From Eumeta japonica (lineage: Eukaryota > Arthropoda > Insecta > Lepidoptera > Psychidae): a stretch of 64,000 nt of DNA. Below the pieces are notes generated by a model. The model had not been told where the DNA came from. It ran no database searches and worked only from the letters and a program-made list of their open reading frames with translations. Where the stretch lies: the NCBI GenBank assembly GCA_005406025.1, contig BGZK01000750.1:124001-188000 (forward strand). The letters are read 5' to 3'. The translations under genes and the position numbers were made by a program. Every line of letters starts with the position of its first letter. The stretch's first letter is position 1. Shown here piece after piece: positions 34,121 through 47,400 of the stretch.

Positions 34121-37100
34121 TTAGTTCAATCTCCGTCGCTTCATTCTTGTTGACGGACCAGATGTTGTGTTTTCATCGTCTTCAGTACTGATTATAATAT
34201 CAAAGACGAAAGTTTCTTCTGCATCATCGGCGATGGGATCATCAGTTTCATCGCGGTCCTCGTCGTTCTCGATTTCGTGGTTTATTTGCTCGAGATTAGT
34301 GTCCGTTTTTTCTTCTTCACTGCTATCTTGTGATGGAAATTGCGAATTATCACAAGAACCATCACAGTTGCTGCACGCAACGGAGCACTTTAGCCCTGTC
34401 TTTCTTGCATTTGCAAGAAATAAGTTTTAGCAAACTTTCCGGAGCAGAGGGCTCGAATGTAGTAACAGGAATGAGTCCGTTCTTGTCTTTTTTCCATCCC
34501 CATTGTTCTACATTTTGTTCGTTCCCATACCACTGCTGAACCTGGTGATAAGTTCGAAACGAATGTTGTGCTGCTGCTTCTGTTGGCGGTAGCGACGCAA
34601 TACTAAAATTTATTTTATGTGCTGATGCTGTGAAGCATGCGTATCTATAATTATTTATAGATGTACTTTTACGCTCTTTCACATCACTGTAGCTGTATAA
34701 TTCGATGAGAAAACGTTCTCCAGCTTTGGCAATGACTTCTGGATCAGCATTTGGATTTTTAAATACTTCGATAACCTCGTTTAAATCTGGGTTTTTTTCG
34801 GAGTACTTTAATAAATTTAATTTTTCCTTGATAAAATGCTGGTGTGGTATCACAACCACTAAAGGCATGTAAAATTAAAATATGATTTGCGGTTGTTTTA
34901 TCTTTTATACTATTTATGGAGTATATTTGTCGTGAAATTTTTCCTTTCTCTGGTTTGAGGATGTATATGTTTGGATGCGTTGATAACGCCGTCAAAAGAA
35001 CAAGGAGATCTACATCTTCACCGACAACTACTACAAAATCAAATGCCGATGAAACGCTTATTGCGGTATTAATTATTAACGTATCTGCATCTTCGGTGGT
35101 TTGTTTAATGAAGTGATTAAACAAACCATGAGTGTTCAGCTTCAAATTTTGTCTTCAACATTCCAATGAGGCGGTTCTTGTTTGCATCATTACCCAGGAA
35201 TTTACTTTGTGACAATTGGCGTCATTGTTTCGTCAAAAAGTATGTCTACTAAAGCAGTTTTTCGTAATCGTCGGGTTCGTTCTACATATTTGGTACTAAG
35301 GGTTGCTACATCTTCTGGATATCCGTCAAATACGATAATGGCATTGTAGGTATAATGCGATCGGACGTAGGTAATGTATTTATTGCAAATAGATGAAAAC
35401 GATTCGCCCTGTTGCCAAACGACTCGGTGTAATAAATATCCTCCATTGATGATGTACATCGTATTTTCAAAATTTATATCACCAGAATGTTGCTCAAATG
35501 TTGATACATAGTGGATTTAATAAATTTGCGCATACCTGCATCATTGAAAAGGTACAACGGAAATGGAGCTAGTTCGTACGCAAGGAAATTTTCAAGTTCT
35601 TTTTCAGATTCTTTAGCGATGATATTCTTTGAAAAATTAACAAAAGATTAATCGGGACAATGTCGTTTTCTATCTGAATTCCTGTTTTCATAACACCAAG
35701 TGATTTTGTCTGTCATTCCGTTTAAATTTTACGTTATAGAAATCACTGCCAATGATTTTAGAAATGCCAGCACTACCAATTTCTTGAGATATGTGACATA
35801 TGTGACTTTTTCATCTCCGATAATTCCAGTGCTTATCGACATGATTTCATTCAATTCTGGAAAAGGTGGATGATTGGACAATCAATCCATCAATTTTTTA
35901 CATCATCATTGTCATGTTTAAGCCTTGAATTTCTTATTTCGACATGCTGCTCGGAACTGGAAAAAGGCACGTCGCAAAATTTCTCAACTTCATCACAAAT
36001 ATTGTACAGAATTGCCATTCCTAAAGTCCACTAGGATAGCATGCTTTCCTTGACCCCTCGACCATGAGTAAACCCACCATGACATTTCATCGTCCTCATT
36101 AACGATTGTTCAGTTGTCATATCTGACCACGTACCACACCAAAATGTGTAAGAACGTCTAATTGTGAAATACCCTTTACTTTTAAATAGTTCATATTCTT
36201 GAGCTGTCATTCTTTCCTTTAAATTAAGCAAATATAAATGATAAAATTTTGCATATAAGAAATGACCACTGGCATAAAAATAAGGTATCATTTTTTTGAC
36301 AGTGTCAAGATGTAAATGAATTATTTTAAAAGTGTAGCCATCCGAAAATATTGAACCCATAATTTCGCTGTAGCACCACGTTGTTCAAGTTTAATCAATT
36401 CATTTTCAAATTTATCAGCAAGTTCTTTGCAGCATTTTTTCTGGTCCGCCTCAAGTATCTCTGACCTATCGAAATTATATAAAATTGTATCTAATTCTGC
36501 ACTGAGATTGGGTGTGTCAAATCGATAAATTTTAGGATAATTTTAGCAATTGAAAGATGAGTCAGCATATGCACTCTTACTGCACGTGAATACGCATGTC
36601 CTGCCATAATTTTTTTCAATTGAATTTAGTGCGAAAATAGTGCTAAAGAGCTCTTTTAATCCACTTCCGGTCATTATGTATCCGATAGATCCCATGAACA
36701 ACATTAACAAATGGAATTCACCGAGTCTTACGAGAGTATTATTCAATTTTGAATTCTAATCATGCGGAGAAATGATTTCCCGCGCTTTAAAATATAAGGG
36801 CTGGTCAAAAGTGACGAAACAAGTATGCTAATGTAACGACACATCTTTCAGAAACAAATAAGAGAGCAGTCAAAATTGTGTCATAATCACTTGGTGGAGC
36901 ATTAATGAAGGGCAAGCATCCAATAAAAGACTTCGTAGGGCAGTTCTGCTGTCGCTTGTTCCATGAACCCATTCCATCCAGGTATGTTAGGCAGGTCAAC
37001 CCATTTTCCATATAGCCACAATAAGTCGGAAACTGATAGTATAATCACCTCCGATACCGCACGAATGCTACCAAGGTTTTGAATCTTTATTGTTTTCAAG

Positions 37101-38197
37101 CCCGTATCGTTTTTCTTCGTAAATGTTTTTAATTCAATGGCACCAAAACTACCGACGACTTTTGCTGACGGCAATTGCTTTAATCGTTATTTTGGTCGGG
37201 AGCAAAGGCACTTTTAGGTGTTATACAATGCATACCACCTATAGCATGAAAAGTGTTGTGCCCATCTAATGTCTGCGTATTGAAATCGGCGTTGTCGAAA
37301 ACAAACTGTGAAAACGACTGAACATCGATATTCAATGGTGAGCGCATTATAACTGAAACAGCATTGCTTCGGTGTACGAAAAGCAAAATCCGAGAGATGA
37401 TAAAGTATCTATCAATCGTCGAGATCCATATTTTTGAAATAAAAATACTGCTACTCCGACCTGAACCGATGATATAAAAGATTACAGCCTGGCTGCGGCA
37501 ATAATACAATATGCAAGAGCAATGCTTTTATTTCCATTTGTCAAACGAGGCGCATTTATTTTTTTAAATTATACCATCCAGGAAAATTCGCAGTTTCAGG
37601 TATACTTGACTCGACATCTTGAAAAAAAATTGTCTGATGGAGGATAATGTTTTGTCTCGTACACCCTAGACCGAATAGCCGTACAGGCTTCCGTCAGTAA
37701 CTTAAACCCTGTACTTCGAAAGCAAACCACAGGCGCCTTATTAGCAGTGACACAATATTTTTTTAACAGGTGTGCTTTCACTGTTTTATGTGTAGACGGT
37801 AATCACCTTCAATTCGTCCAGTTTTCGGAATTATCTTCGAGATATGAATAAATGTACTGCATCGCAGAATCAAACTCTGCTGTTATATCAGCAGCACATA
37901 AAAACTATGATTCTTGAATGAGAACATTCGACGCGTAGATCGCAGTTGTACTTAAGAAGTCGTACCATCGCTTCTCCTACGCAAAGCTGCAGCGATTAAC
38001 TTCTCATTATTATATCGTTTACGACACTCATCGTGAACCACTATCGATTTCAATCCCAACAAAAGTTTGTATTTATTGTCTTTTCTTTTTACACTTGACT
38101 TACGAAAAGTTTTCAATCCTTTTTCCTTCACTTCAATGACTTCACTTTCTGGCAATATATCACCACAAATAAAACAGTTTACTTCATTAGAAGCCAT
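34121..38197 (-). pseudogene. Broken transposase-like gene with Cys/His cluster, FEN1/XPG-like nuclease region and Cys-rich tail
   Basis: From ATG at 38197, the N-terminus has a metal-binding cluster CFICG...VHDEC. Around 37170-36800 are DLLWLYGKWVDLP, PGWNGFMEQ and INAPPSDYDTI. Around 36750-36540 is RLGEFHLLMLFMGSIGYIM. Around 36470-36030 are LEQRGATAKLW and RRSYTFWCGTWSDMTTEQSL. From 35462 a nuclease-like series follows in FEN1/XPG order: YIINGGYLLHRVVW (usual Asp is Asn), IIVFDGYPED, GEDVDLLVLL and LHAFSGCDTTPAF. Near 34400-34330 is a Cys-rich tail (CKCKK, then CACSNCDGSCDN after a one-base shift). An acidic end reaches stop TAA at 34121. At least eight frameshifts or stops interrupt about 1,350 codons. 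I recall similar uncharacterised proteins from other animal genomes; the nuclease assignment is by motif order. Confidence 0.7.
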
Positions 38198-38480
38198 GGC
38201 TCTATAAATGCAAACGACACTGTGAAATGGTAAACATGTACTGATGACTCAGACTAAATATTTCTATTGACCTCCGTTAAAACCAGATGTTTCTTAGAAG
38301 GGAGAGAAGAGTCCTGACACAAGGGACGCATTCCTTTACACCTGCGGAGACAGACCATAGTCAGCCGGGTTTTCAATCTACAGTACAATATTTAACCTCA
38401 GTATAATGTTTATATTTTACAATTCACAAATATGAGTAGTTTAAATTAAATATTACTCATTGGCGGGGATGTATAATGGT

Positions 38481-38792
38481 TTACGGCGCCCGTACGCCGA
38501 AACTATTGATTTTAGGAAAAAAAAGGTTATGATATAAATTGTAGGAAATTTTCTCTAGTATCATTTTGTACATACATGTTTTTCTTGTAAAATGCGTTGG
38601 AAAGGAGTTATTATCAAAAATCTGCTTTTAGACGCCATTTTTGCAATATGGCGGCGCGAGCGGCAAAGATACCAGGTGGCAAAGTTGAAATTCGGAAAGA
38701 GCATGTCAAAATCTATAAATTGCCAATTTTCAAAACTTCCGGAAAACTTTCCAGGTAACCTCTATTTTTTCGACCAAATAAATGACTGTGCT
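38481..38792. repeat. Right terminal inverted repeat of the 5.1-kb transposon
   Basis: Mirror of 33692-33990. The minus-strand gene starts 284 bp inside it, so this end probably carries its promoter. The 73-codon frame at 38592-38813 is a product of the repeat, not a gene. Confidence 0.85.
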
Positions 38793-39949
38793 ATATATCA
38801 ATACGTAGCCTAAATTACTGAGTCTAGAGACTTGAAATTTTGTAGAGACATTCCTGTTATAACTTAGGCGAATACTAAGATAGGATTATAAGAAATTTAA
38901 ACCCTAAGGGGGTGAATAGAGTGTAATACTTTTGTATAGAAAATCATAACCGTTAAGCTTCTTAGTTACTTATAGTAAGAAAGAAAAAATACATACTTTT
39001 ATTAATCTTCAAAACGGTAAAATAAGGGTTAAAATTTTGTATGAAAAATCTAAACTACTAAAATTATGTCAAAATTTATATTTTAGCTAATCATTTCTAA
39101 TAATAAATAATGAATGCGTCGTTCTTAGAAGTAACTCTATAATGGGTAAAATAAGGGTTGAAATTTTTGACGTGATAACGTCTTATAAATTGATGAACGC
39201 TGGCTGCACGCACGAAAAAGCATGACTCATTGTCACGTTCCGCCTGAGCCGAGCGTGCGAGCGAGAGCGCGGAACAATAGAGAGGCACGATCGGCCTAAG
39301 TGTTCGGCTTGTGACGAATCTATCTCTTTACTGTATAATTTAAGTAGAAAAATATTCGAATTAACGAGTGCAAATAAATGTTAATTTATCGAAAACATCG
39401 TCATTTTCAATTAACTCCTTTGTATTATACAAAATAATGATAATTCAGTGATAATAATTCAATTCAATTAATAAAAGAATGCAATTTTAATTAATGTTTT
39501 CTTATGACGTTATCATATAAAATTATCATCCGTGAACCGACTTTACAGACAACCAATTTTTTTATATAAAATAAAAAGAAACCTCTGAAGCTATTGACGA
39601 CAAACGATATTTTGATTGTCTATTACAATAAAAAATAACGATATGTATAGTTTTTGGAAAAGTAGGGTGAAATAAGTGGAAGAATGTTTTTTAGAAAATA
39701 AAATCCACTATGTATTTTGTCCTTTTTTTGTGTATGTTTAAATCTATCAATCATATTCGACTTTTATGAAACTAGCTTGTGTACTAAATACTTAGTTAAC
39801 CTAGTGAACGAAATATGAACATAAAGTTCATATTTATTTCTCTAGATTCTAAAAATTAATTTACTCATAGAAGCTACACTATCTCAAAGTAATTTAGCAA
39901 AATTTAGATACTACCTGCATTTACTACGTTTTTGTCCAAATTAATACCG

Positions 39950-40130
39950 TGACTGTAGTAGAATCGAAATTGCACAGAGGACGAGAAATAGAATTGAAAA
40001 TCCAGAATGGGATAGAAAACGGAATCGGAATCTCCTTAGATCAAGATCGGAGTCGAAATCAAAAACGAGACTGCGGTCAGGATCGAGAGTGGGAGAAGCA
40101 AGACAAAAACGGGACAGAGATCGGGGTGTT
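39950..40130 (-). repeat. Dispersed repeat, fragment in opposite orientation
   Basis: Purine-rich degenerate repeats such as GAATCGGAATC, GATCGGAGTCGAAATC and GATCGAGAGTGGG are the complement of the pyrimidine-rich part at 11.7-11.9 and 31.3-31.5 kb. The two 64-codon frames here are composition artefacts. Confidence 0.5.
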
Positions 40131-40151
40131 CATTTTGTGGTGACTTTTCTC

Positions 40152-40179
40152 GTCTCGTCGTACCTTCGTACGACGAGAC
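40152..40179. repeat. Short perfect hairpin
   Basis: Arms GTCTCGTCGTAC and GTACGACGAGAC are separated by CTTC. It follows the dispersed repeat fragment directly and may mark its end. No downstream CTAG was found that would support a Helitron 3' end. Confidence 0.6.
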
Positions 40180-43100
40180 CAGATAGAATTCATTTTATGT
40201 ATACGCGGGCGGAGTCACCACAAAAGATCGTAGCTTATAAAGTTTACCTAGACACACAGGTCAAGTATCCATGTAAGTTTTAAAAAGCGACAATATAGTT
40301 TTATTGCTTTTGGTACAGAATAAATATACCCAGAAGGTCCGCTCTTGCACTCTATTTTAATTACCCACTTTCGGCCGATCGCTTAGGGCTGGAGGTATCA
40401 ACTTTTGTACAATTATATCTTAACATATATATATTTTTTTTTCTATTCTACGTTATTAGTAGATAAATAACTTTATTAACGAAAAATAGTGGTTTTTAGA
40501 TATTTCCAGAAAGATTAAAATATTTTAGACCAAAAAATAAATCAATATGGATAAAGTAAGCATTTTTAATTATGTTGCACTACATATTCGTTATAGGAAA
40601 GAACTTTCGATAATTGCAGCGATTATTATATAGTTATTAGTATATTGTACTTTAGGGTATCATAAAATCTCATTCATAAATAAAGTTTCTTACAATAAAT
40701 AGACCACTGAAAAACAGGTATAAGGCATAGAATAGGACAGGTTTTATATTATATTAAGAGATCTTTTAAAACTTTATAATCTACGTAGTTCTCTTTAGAG
40801 AAGCAGTCCAGAATCAGGCCTCTGTTAATTCAACAAATCGTACGAATTTCGGAACGCGCTTTATCTCTTAATTAAAATTAAAAAAACTTGTTCCAATTCT
40901 CCGTTCCCTCTCCTTTGACCCCTCGGGTATTGCTCATTGGTCGTAGAAGGTTTGGAACAGTACTTTTTGTCGTTTTCGATCTAACAATGTTAAAATAGAG
41001 CAGCAATATTAAAATTGTGTTCGCTACACGACATTGAGCGGGGGCTTGTCGTTTAAGTGTTCTCGTTGAATATATCTGAAAGCATAATGTTCGTCTGAAA
41101 AATTAGAACAATAATCAATATTTTTTAATTACTTATTAATACGTGGGTGAAGTTGAGGAAATTCGTAAAATAAGCACTTTCAACTCTGACGAAAGTATTG
41201 TATATAGAAAAATACCTCGTTCGCGATATTTTATATTAGTGAGATGTTTTATGAAAATATATGGAACTCGGGGCACTATTTTTCAAGATTAAGTATGTCT
41301 TACATCCAAACAAAGCTTCTCAATTCATTATATTAATATGATAATACAGCGTAGATTATGTTATTTATTACATTGCTTATTCTATACAAATAAAGTCACA
41401 AATTTAATTTGGGTACAAAGGTGGAATTTGAATGAAGGAAGCATAAATATCTATTTGATAAAAAAAATCCTTTGCGGTTAAAATTAACGGGAAGTTGCAG
41501 GGATGGTCTTTAGGGTCAACCGCTTTTCACATTTTTTTTTATTGTTGCCTTTCTATGACAACAGATAACGGAATAAAAGGTAAATTCACTACTTAAGCAG
41601 TATTTAGGCATCCCAATACGCAGCATTCATAATAGCTCTGCTTAATTGTAGTTATTTCGTTTGTAATTTAAAGAAAAAAGGAGTACCTATCACAACTTTT
41701 TCTCGCGCGCGCCAGTCGCAACTGACACGTGGATGGTTTGGGAATCTTTTGTACAGCCGGCGGCGCACGTGCGTCATCGTTGGGCGCGCTTCGTATGGAG
41801 TGGACCTTCCGGGCCAACTTATTTTCCGCTTGTGGGGTATAGAAATTTGTGAAACATTTATAGTTTGACCACTTACGTTTTCCTTAAGCTTCTTTTGTTA
41901 TTTTTCATTTCATAAAATATGTTATTTCTCTCCAATTCATTAAGAAAAAACGTGAAATAAACAGTGTTCCATAAAAAAGACGAATAAAATAATTTAACTT
42001 AACTATCTATGTAACATCCATTAATAGGATATTGATTGGTGAAGGTTATCCCAATTTTTTCTAGTATGTTTTAATTTTTATTTGGAACATATAAGATATT
42101 AAAGTTACATTTTTAATTAGAATTTTTGTTAATAAAGAGGTGTACTCAAATTGATTCTGATTTAACATATGATATATATAAGTAATATATCACATATGGA
42201 AACAAAAGCGTGATTTAGCACAAATACTTGTGCAAAATATATAATTATTGGTATTTTACTGATCTCTTCAAAATCGAAATCGAAGCAACTGATTCGAATG
42301 TAGCTTACAGCATTCGATAGTGTTTTTAATTCAAAAAGTATTTTATTTTTAAAAACCTTTTGGACAAGAAATGTCAGTTATTTTGCAAAAGATATTTTTT
42401 GATTACTCTTTGTGAATGATATTTTTTTATTAATTTATTCGATTTTTGTGTCACGCACCACGCATGCACATACACACGGAACGCACAGAGTACATGCGCA
42501 CATCTCTCTGGAAATGGTTAGAAAAACTTCCTAGTATGTCAAAACGTCAATATCGTTAAAAATCTCCATTTCCAAAATTAGACCGATTACTATTATCTCC
42601 ATAATTTTAGCAAAATATTGAATTTCTTTAATGGACAATTAAAATACCGATCAAGCGCGTGTGGGGACAACCACAGTATAGGGTTCCATAGTTGCCTGTT
42701 ACAGAATACGGACTTAGAAGAGGGTTTTTAGTTTGGTGCTATAAACCTATTTTAAATAACTTCACGATGTAACGGCTAGTGACGTCTAAAACCGGCCCCA
42801 CATAAGACGGGTGTTAAGGGTGTTACCATTTTATATTTCAATAATTTTGCATCATACACAAACTTATATTTATCAATTGTTTTACACAACCAACGGCGTC
42901 ATTTAAATAATTTTCAGTGGCATTTGTACAAAATTTTGCTTCTTTTTTCTTCAAGTAATTTAAAAAGTTGGCCGACTATTACATTACAAAGCACGAAACT
43001 CTGCCGCTGTGAAGTTAGTCACGTAAATGTCCCAATGGCGTAAAATAGGAACTTGGGGGAGAAGAAGGAAGATTTAGGGACTGTTGAACCTGCGCATTGC

Positions 43101-44196
43101 ATCATTTGCAGACAATTTCAGAGCTGCAGAATTTTGCGCATTGTATTGTATTCGTTAATTATAAAGCATACTTAACAACGATAGTTTTCCTTTTAATTTC
43201 GTGATATATTCTACTGTCGTGAATTTTTTAACATATCCAAGAATATTATTTACCTGACAGGGATACGCATTCTTGACTTTAATAAAAACTAGTATTTTGA
43301 ATTTAATATTTCGTAAACGGATCCTCGAATCGTAAAATGGTTTTTACGGCCCTGGCAATGATTTTCAATAAGCTATCCAACGATACCCCACACCATGAGA
43401 TAGACGAGAAAATAAAATGCATCCGTACTTTATGTGTTGAGGAGAAAATTTATATGAAATTTTTATAGAAACTTTAATTTTACCACTTTGTCGGCATATT
43501 TAATCTGTGTATCCTTACCAAATTATAGCTTTTTAGTACTAAGAATTTCTGAACAAGTTTGTCGCTCCGATCGTCCGACTGACTGACGGTCGGTGCCACG
43601 GATTTGGCGAAATTATAAAGGTTTATTGTTGACTACGGAACCATAAAAATGATACGGTGAGGTTTTAATTACAAGAATCTAGTTTCCTCATTGCTTGTGA
43701 CTAATCCATTTTCTATATTGGGTTTTAAATAAATGTATTGAATGGTCTTTATACATTTTCTCTACAACGTCAGACCATGGAATGAATGCTTATAATACAA
43801 TAGTATCATTAAGAACCACCTTATTTTTTTTTAATTATTCCCTATTTTCAGTAAAATTTTGATAAATCATTAAAAAATAAAATTTTCATAAATAAACCTT
43901 TTTTTTGGTAAGTGAAATAGTTCTATTGAATAAATACTTTCAGTAGAACGTATTTTCATGTGCGTAGTTCTTATCGAGATCGAAGATAGTTTTCTAACTT
44001 GAAGTATCAATTAGATAATACATATTCGATAAGAAATAAAATAGCTATTTGTGAATGCATGAGCATTAAATAATATAATAGAAAAGGTGCAATTACATCT
44101 ATACAGCATAATTGATATAGATACAGTATAACTGAATTATGATGAAAGGAATTTGTGCTAAACAGTACTTTTATATCTAATCATTACAGTAGTTCA

Positions 44197-44452
44197 TTAC
44201 TCATCAGAATGATTTATCATTTTAAGAATGATTTGAATGCTAAGCATGGCAAAGAGTAAAAAGCCAGGGTTGATAGTTTGCGAGTGATTGTTATCTATGT
44301 AGTGACTCCTGTAGAGCCGAGTCCAAAGCTCGAGGCGCTGCGGGTGCAGGCCCCGGCGCGGCGCCGGCTGCGCGCCCATCGACAGCCACTGCTCCTCGGC
44401 CGCGCTCGCCTCCACTAGGGAGTTCCATCTTACTGCACAGGAATTGGGCTCC
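44197..44452 (-). CDS. Carboxylesterase-like gene, exon 3 (C-terminus)
   Basis: The acceptor has a long pyrimidine tract ending CTGTCGTATAG. The first base completes Gly558 and the frame gives EPNSCAVRWNSLVEA..., matching the usual NPNP...W end of the family, then EEQWLSMG and LELWTRLYR. A hydrophobic segment GFLLFAMLSIQIIL and the tail end at TAA (44199-44197). The exon is GC-rich in AT-rich DNA. An alternative acceptor 24 bp downstream (CTGTGCAG) would break the frame. Confidence 0.85.
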
Positions 44453-47400
44453 CTATACGACAGGAAATAAAAGAAAATTGCTTAACATACATATGTACGG
44501 CGTCTTCCATTAATTCCGTCAGATTTTTGACTACTCTCTAACCCCCGATGATTTTTAGTTAAGTTTTAGGTTATAGGTTTACAAATCTTACCTAATTTTA
44601 AAATATATAAAAGTTACAGAAAAAGTACTAATGTGCTTAGGAACATGTTTTTATATTACCGTTAAAAATATTGCAAAAATTTGATCTGTAAAAAAATTTC
44701 TCCTGCAAGTCATCCCTGAAACTTATCGCTATAAAATTTATCGATACAAACTAGATTTAAAGTATTATTCAATAGACCAACTTATGTTCTACAAAAATTG
44801 ACCTAAATGTTGAAGACTATCTTCAATAGTCATAAACTTACGGCAATTTGTTAGGTGACAAATCAAGTCGGCGTTTGATCTTCGCTGTAATGTCAAATTT
44901 TAAAGTTCTATAAAAACAAATCGAAAAAATTTTTTTATTACTTTGATGCACATGTTGTTTTTGTATTTCTTTTTAATTAAAAAAGTTATATCAAAAGTCA
45001 AAATTTATTTTAAAAAATTGTTAAGTTAAACAATTAAACTGTTAATGAAAAAAAAAGTTTTTAGCTTTTCTATTTAGGAATAGCAATTATGATTTGTAAA
45101 GAAAAAAATATTCTTTAACTAATTGCTTAAATAATTCACAATTAAAAACATAGCGATTTTCAATAATAAGATAATGTTTTAAAGAAGATATTTTTTTTAA
45201 ATCAAAATTTTACCACAATCATATGGAAAAAATTTTCAAAAATATGTATTTGATTAAATCATTTGTTTATAAAAAACCGGACAAGTGCAAATTGAACTCT
45301 TCCGCCGAGAGTTCCGTACAAATTTGCAGGTACATACTATAAATAGTTCAGAAAACAAATCTCACAATTTTTTCCGAGCTTTCTTTGTGATGTAATTAAA
45401 AATATACGGCTTTCAGTTTTTTTTCTTCCCTGCAAATTAGTAAAAGTTTAAAAAATCCTACACAAAGACTGAATCACCCATACAATTATGACCGCGCATA
45501 CCGTTGTTTAACTTCGATGATTGATTACGTATTTTCAAAAATAAAGACTATATTTTTTATGATTTAATTACAAATGTATGATTTTCAGATTTTTTCCTGT
45601 ACTTGTAGTATAAGACGGTATTACTTGCCAAACTTCATAGTTCTAGGTCAACGAAAAATACCTTATAAATTTTGACTCCCTTGAGAGTGTCAAAATATAC
45701 GTTATTTGCGGCATAAACTGCTGTATCTTTTTTTCACGTTAACTTACAAATTTGATATTTTCACAACTTTAAGGGACTGTAAACTTAAGTATATAGTTTA
45801 AATTTCAACTGGATACCTCTACTCGTTCCTGAGATAAAGGGCCTTGACAGACAGATAGACGAACAGACGGACGAAAATAAAGTGATTCTATAACGATTCG
45901 GTTTTTCCTTTTGAGGTAGAAACCTGAAAATTAGAAACAAATGTCATCAAAAATTAAAACTGTAAATATTTAATGCCTTAGCTAAAGAAATCAGAATAGA
46001 ATAACCAATGCAAAAAAAAAAAAATTGTAAAAGCTATATTTTGATTTTTAATTTTTTGTCAATATAAGAAATTCTTAAGCGACAAAATAAAAACCTTTGT
46101 GGTCTTGTTCAGTATATTTATAAAAGCTCCAAGAAGTAAAAAAATATAGGTCAATTATTTAAACGTTCGTGTCGTCTGTTATAAAAACAGTTACCCGGAG
46201 AAAAGTAATTAGTTAACAATTGCATAACTTCTTGAAAAATTTAAATAAAGAGTTATTCATCTGAACCATAAAGTATCCACATGACACTTGATTTTTTTAA
46301 AATTTTCAATTGATAATTAATAGTATAATAAAATATTGTATGTGTTGTACTCTTTAAAAGGCAGCGCGCGCATGTCGAAACTACTGCGTGGGAACTTATT
46401 TTCATCGTTTAATTAAAATGGCAAACGCCAGATGCTGTCCAAGCAATCTTCTTTGAAATTTCTGCTTTTAGATTTTTAATTTTCGCTATAATTTTATGAG
46501 TACAGAAATTGTCATAAAAAACTAGACACCTTTGTTTTTTTAGTTTTTTGTTAATAACAATCGTAATTTTTATCGTCAGGAAATATCCAAAAAACACTTT
46601 TCTGCATGCTATTGCAGATCGAATAAGTTATCGTTCATATTTTTAGGAAAAGCATAATTATTTTTCGTAGGATATGAACTTCTCGACCAGACTATTAATA
46701 GAGCCCAGAAAGATCTCTCCACCGTCGACCTGAAAGTGAGTCGAACAGGCGACTACTTCGGTTACCGGGGTAACGAGCGAGAACGCCCGCCTCAGTATAA
46801 TCAGGTCTACATCACAGCTATCACCGAAAACCAATAGCAAAGTTTTAACAGCCAAGACAATGGTAAAACTCCTCCCTACGACGGTTACACCAGGTGAATA
46901 ATAACGATTCACTAGCGATTCCGCTGTTCATTACGGGGCACGAAATGCAAAGAATCCTCAGCTCCGAGAACATGGCTACCATCCCCGACAACCTGATCCG
47001 GCAACACAATGCCCGTACATGACGTCTAATGCGATTGTTGAGCTGAAAGAAACTGTCGGCAAATTTCACTAGCACATTGTAAACTTATCTGAAAAATGAA
47101 GACAGAGAAAGGATATGATAAGCAACTTGTTTTACTATCGGGAGATCAATTGCATGTCTGAAGATGGTGTTGGATTTATCAACGGCAAGTCCCACCAACA
47201 TTGTAGTGAAGATCGAAAGCGTGTCGAACAGGTTAGCCTACTTAGTATTCAGATTTACCAAAGCATATTCATCAAAGGTGATGCAGGTTTACGCACAGTT
47301 CAACACGCTCTGATAATGACGTGGAAGCCATGCATTAAGATACTCCAAAATCCATGCAAATTTCATTAACCTACAAAGTATTGATAGGGAACTTTACCGG

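Larger units (their letters stand above)
33692..38792 (-). mobile_element. 5.1-kb DNA transposon with about 300-bp terminal inverted repeats
   Basis: The two ends (33692-33990 and 38481-38792) are reverse complements at high identity over about 300 bp. Outermost AGTACAGTC pairs with GACTGTGCT; then come GGAAAGTTTTCCGG, TTGCCGCTCGCGCCGCCATA and an inner GCGTACGNGCGCCGTAA. A single broken gene fills the interior on the minus strand. No convincing target duplication is visible (flanks TATT and ATAT). The protein pattern is not that of hAT, mariner, piggyBac or P. The superfamily is unassigned; a nuclease-carrying group such as Academ is a possibility I can only suggest. Confidence 0.88.
38793..44196. 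other. Long AT-rich intergenic stretch
   Basis: No gene recognised. Identified pieces: an old GGGGGTGAA...TTTGTATGAAAA repeat (38820-39060); the purine-rich minus-oriented copy of the dispersed repeat (39950-40130); a hairpin GTCTCGTCGTAC/GTACGACGAGAC (40152-40179); a GC-rich patch (41700-41830); a GGTTCCATAG repeat scrap (42660-42720); and a GACTGACTGACGGTCGG...GGAACC scrap (43570-43640). Confidence 0.45.

Noticed and set aside
40152..40179. Helitron 3' end
   Set aside because: The hairpin is present, but no CTRR terminus follows within the usual distance and no Rep/helicase is seen.
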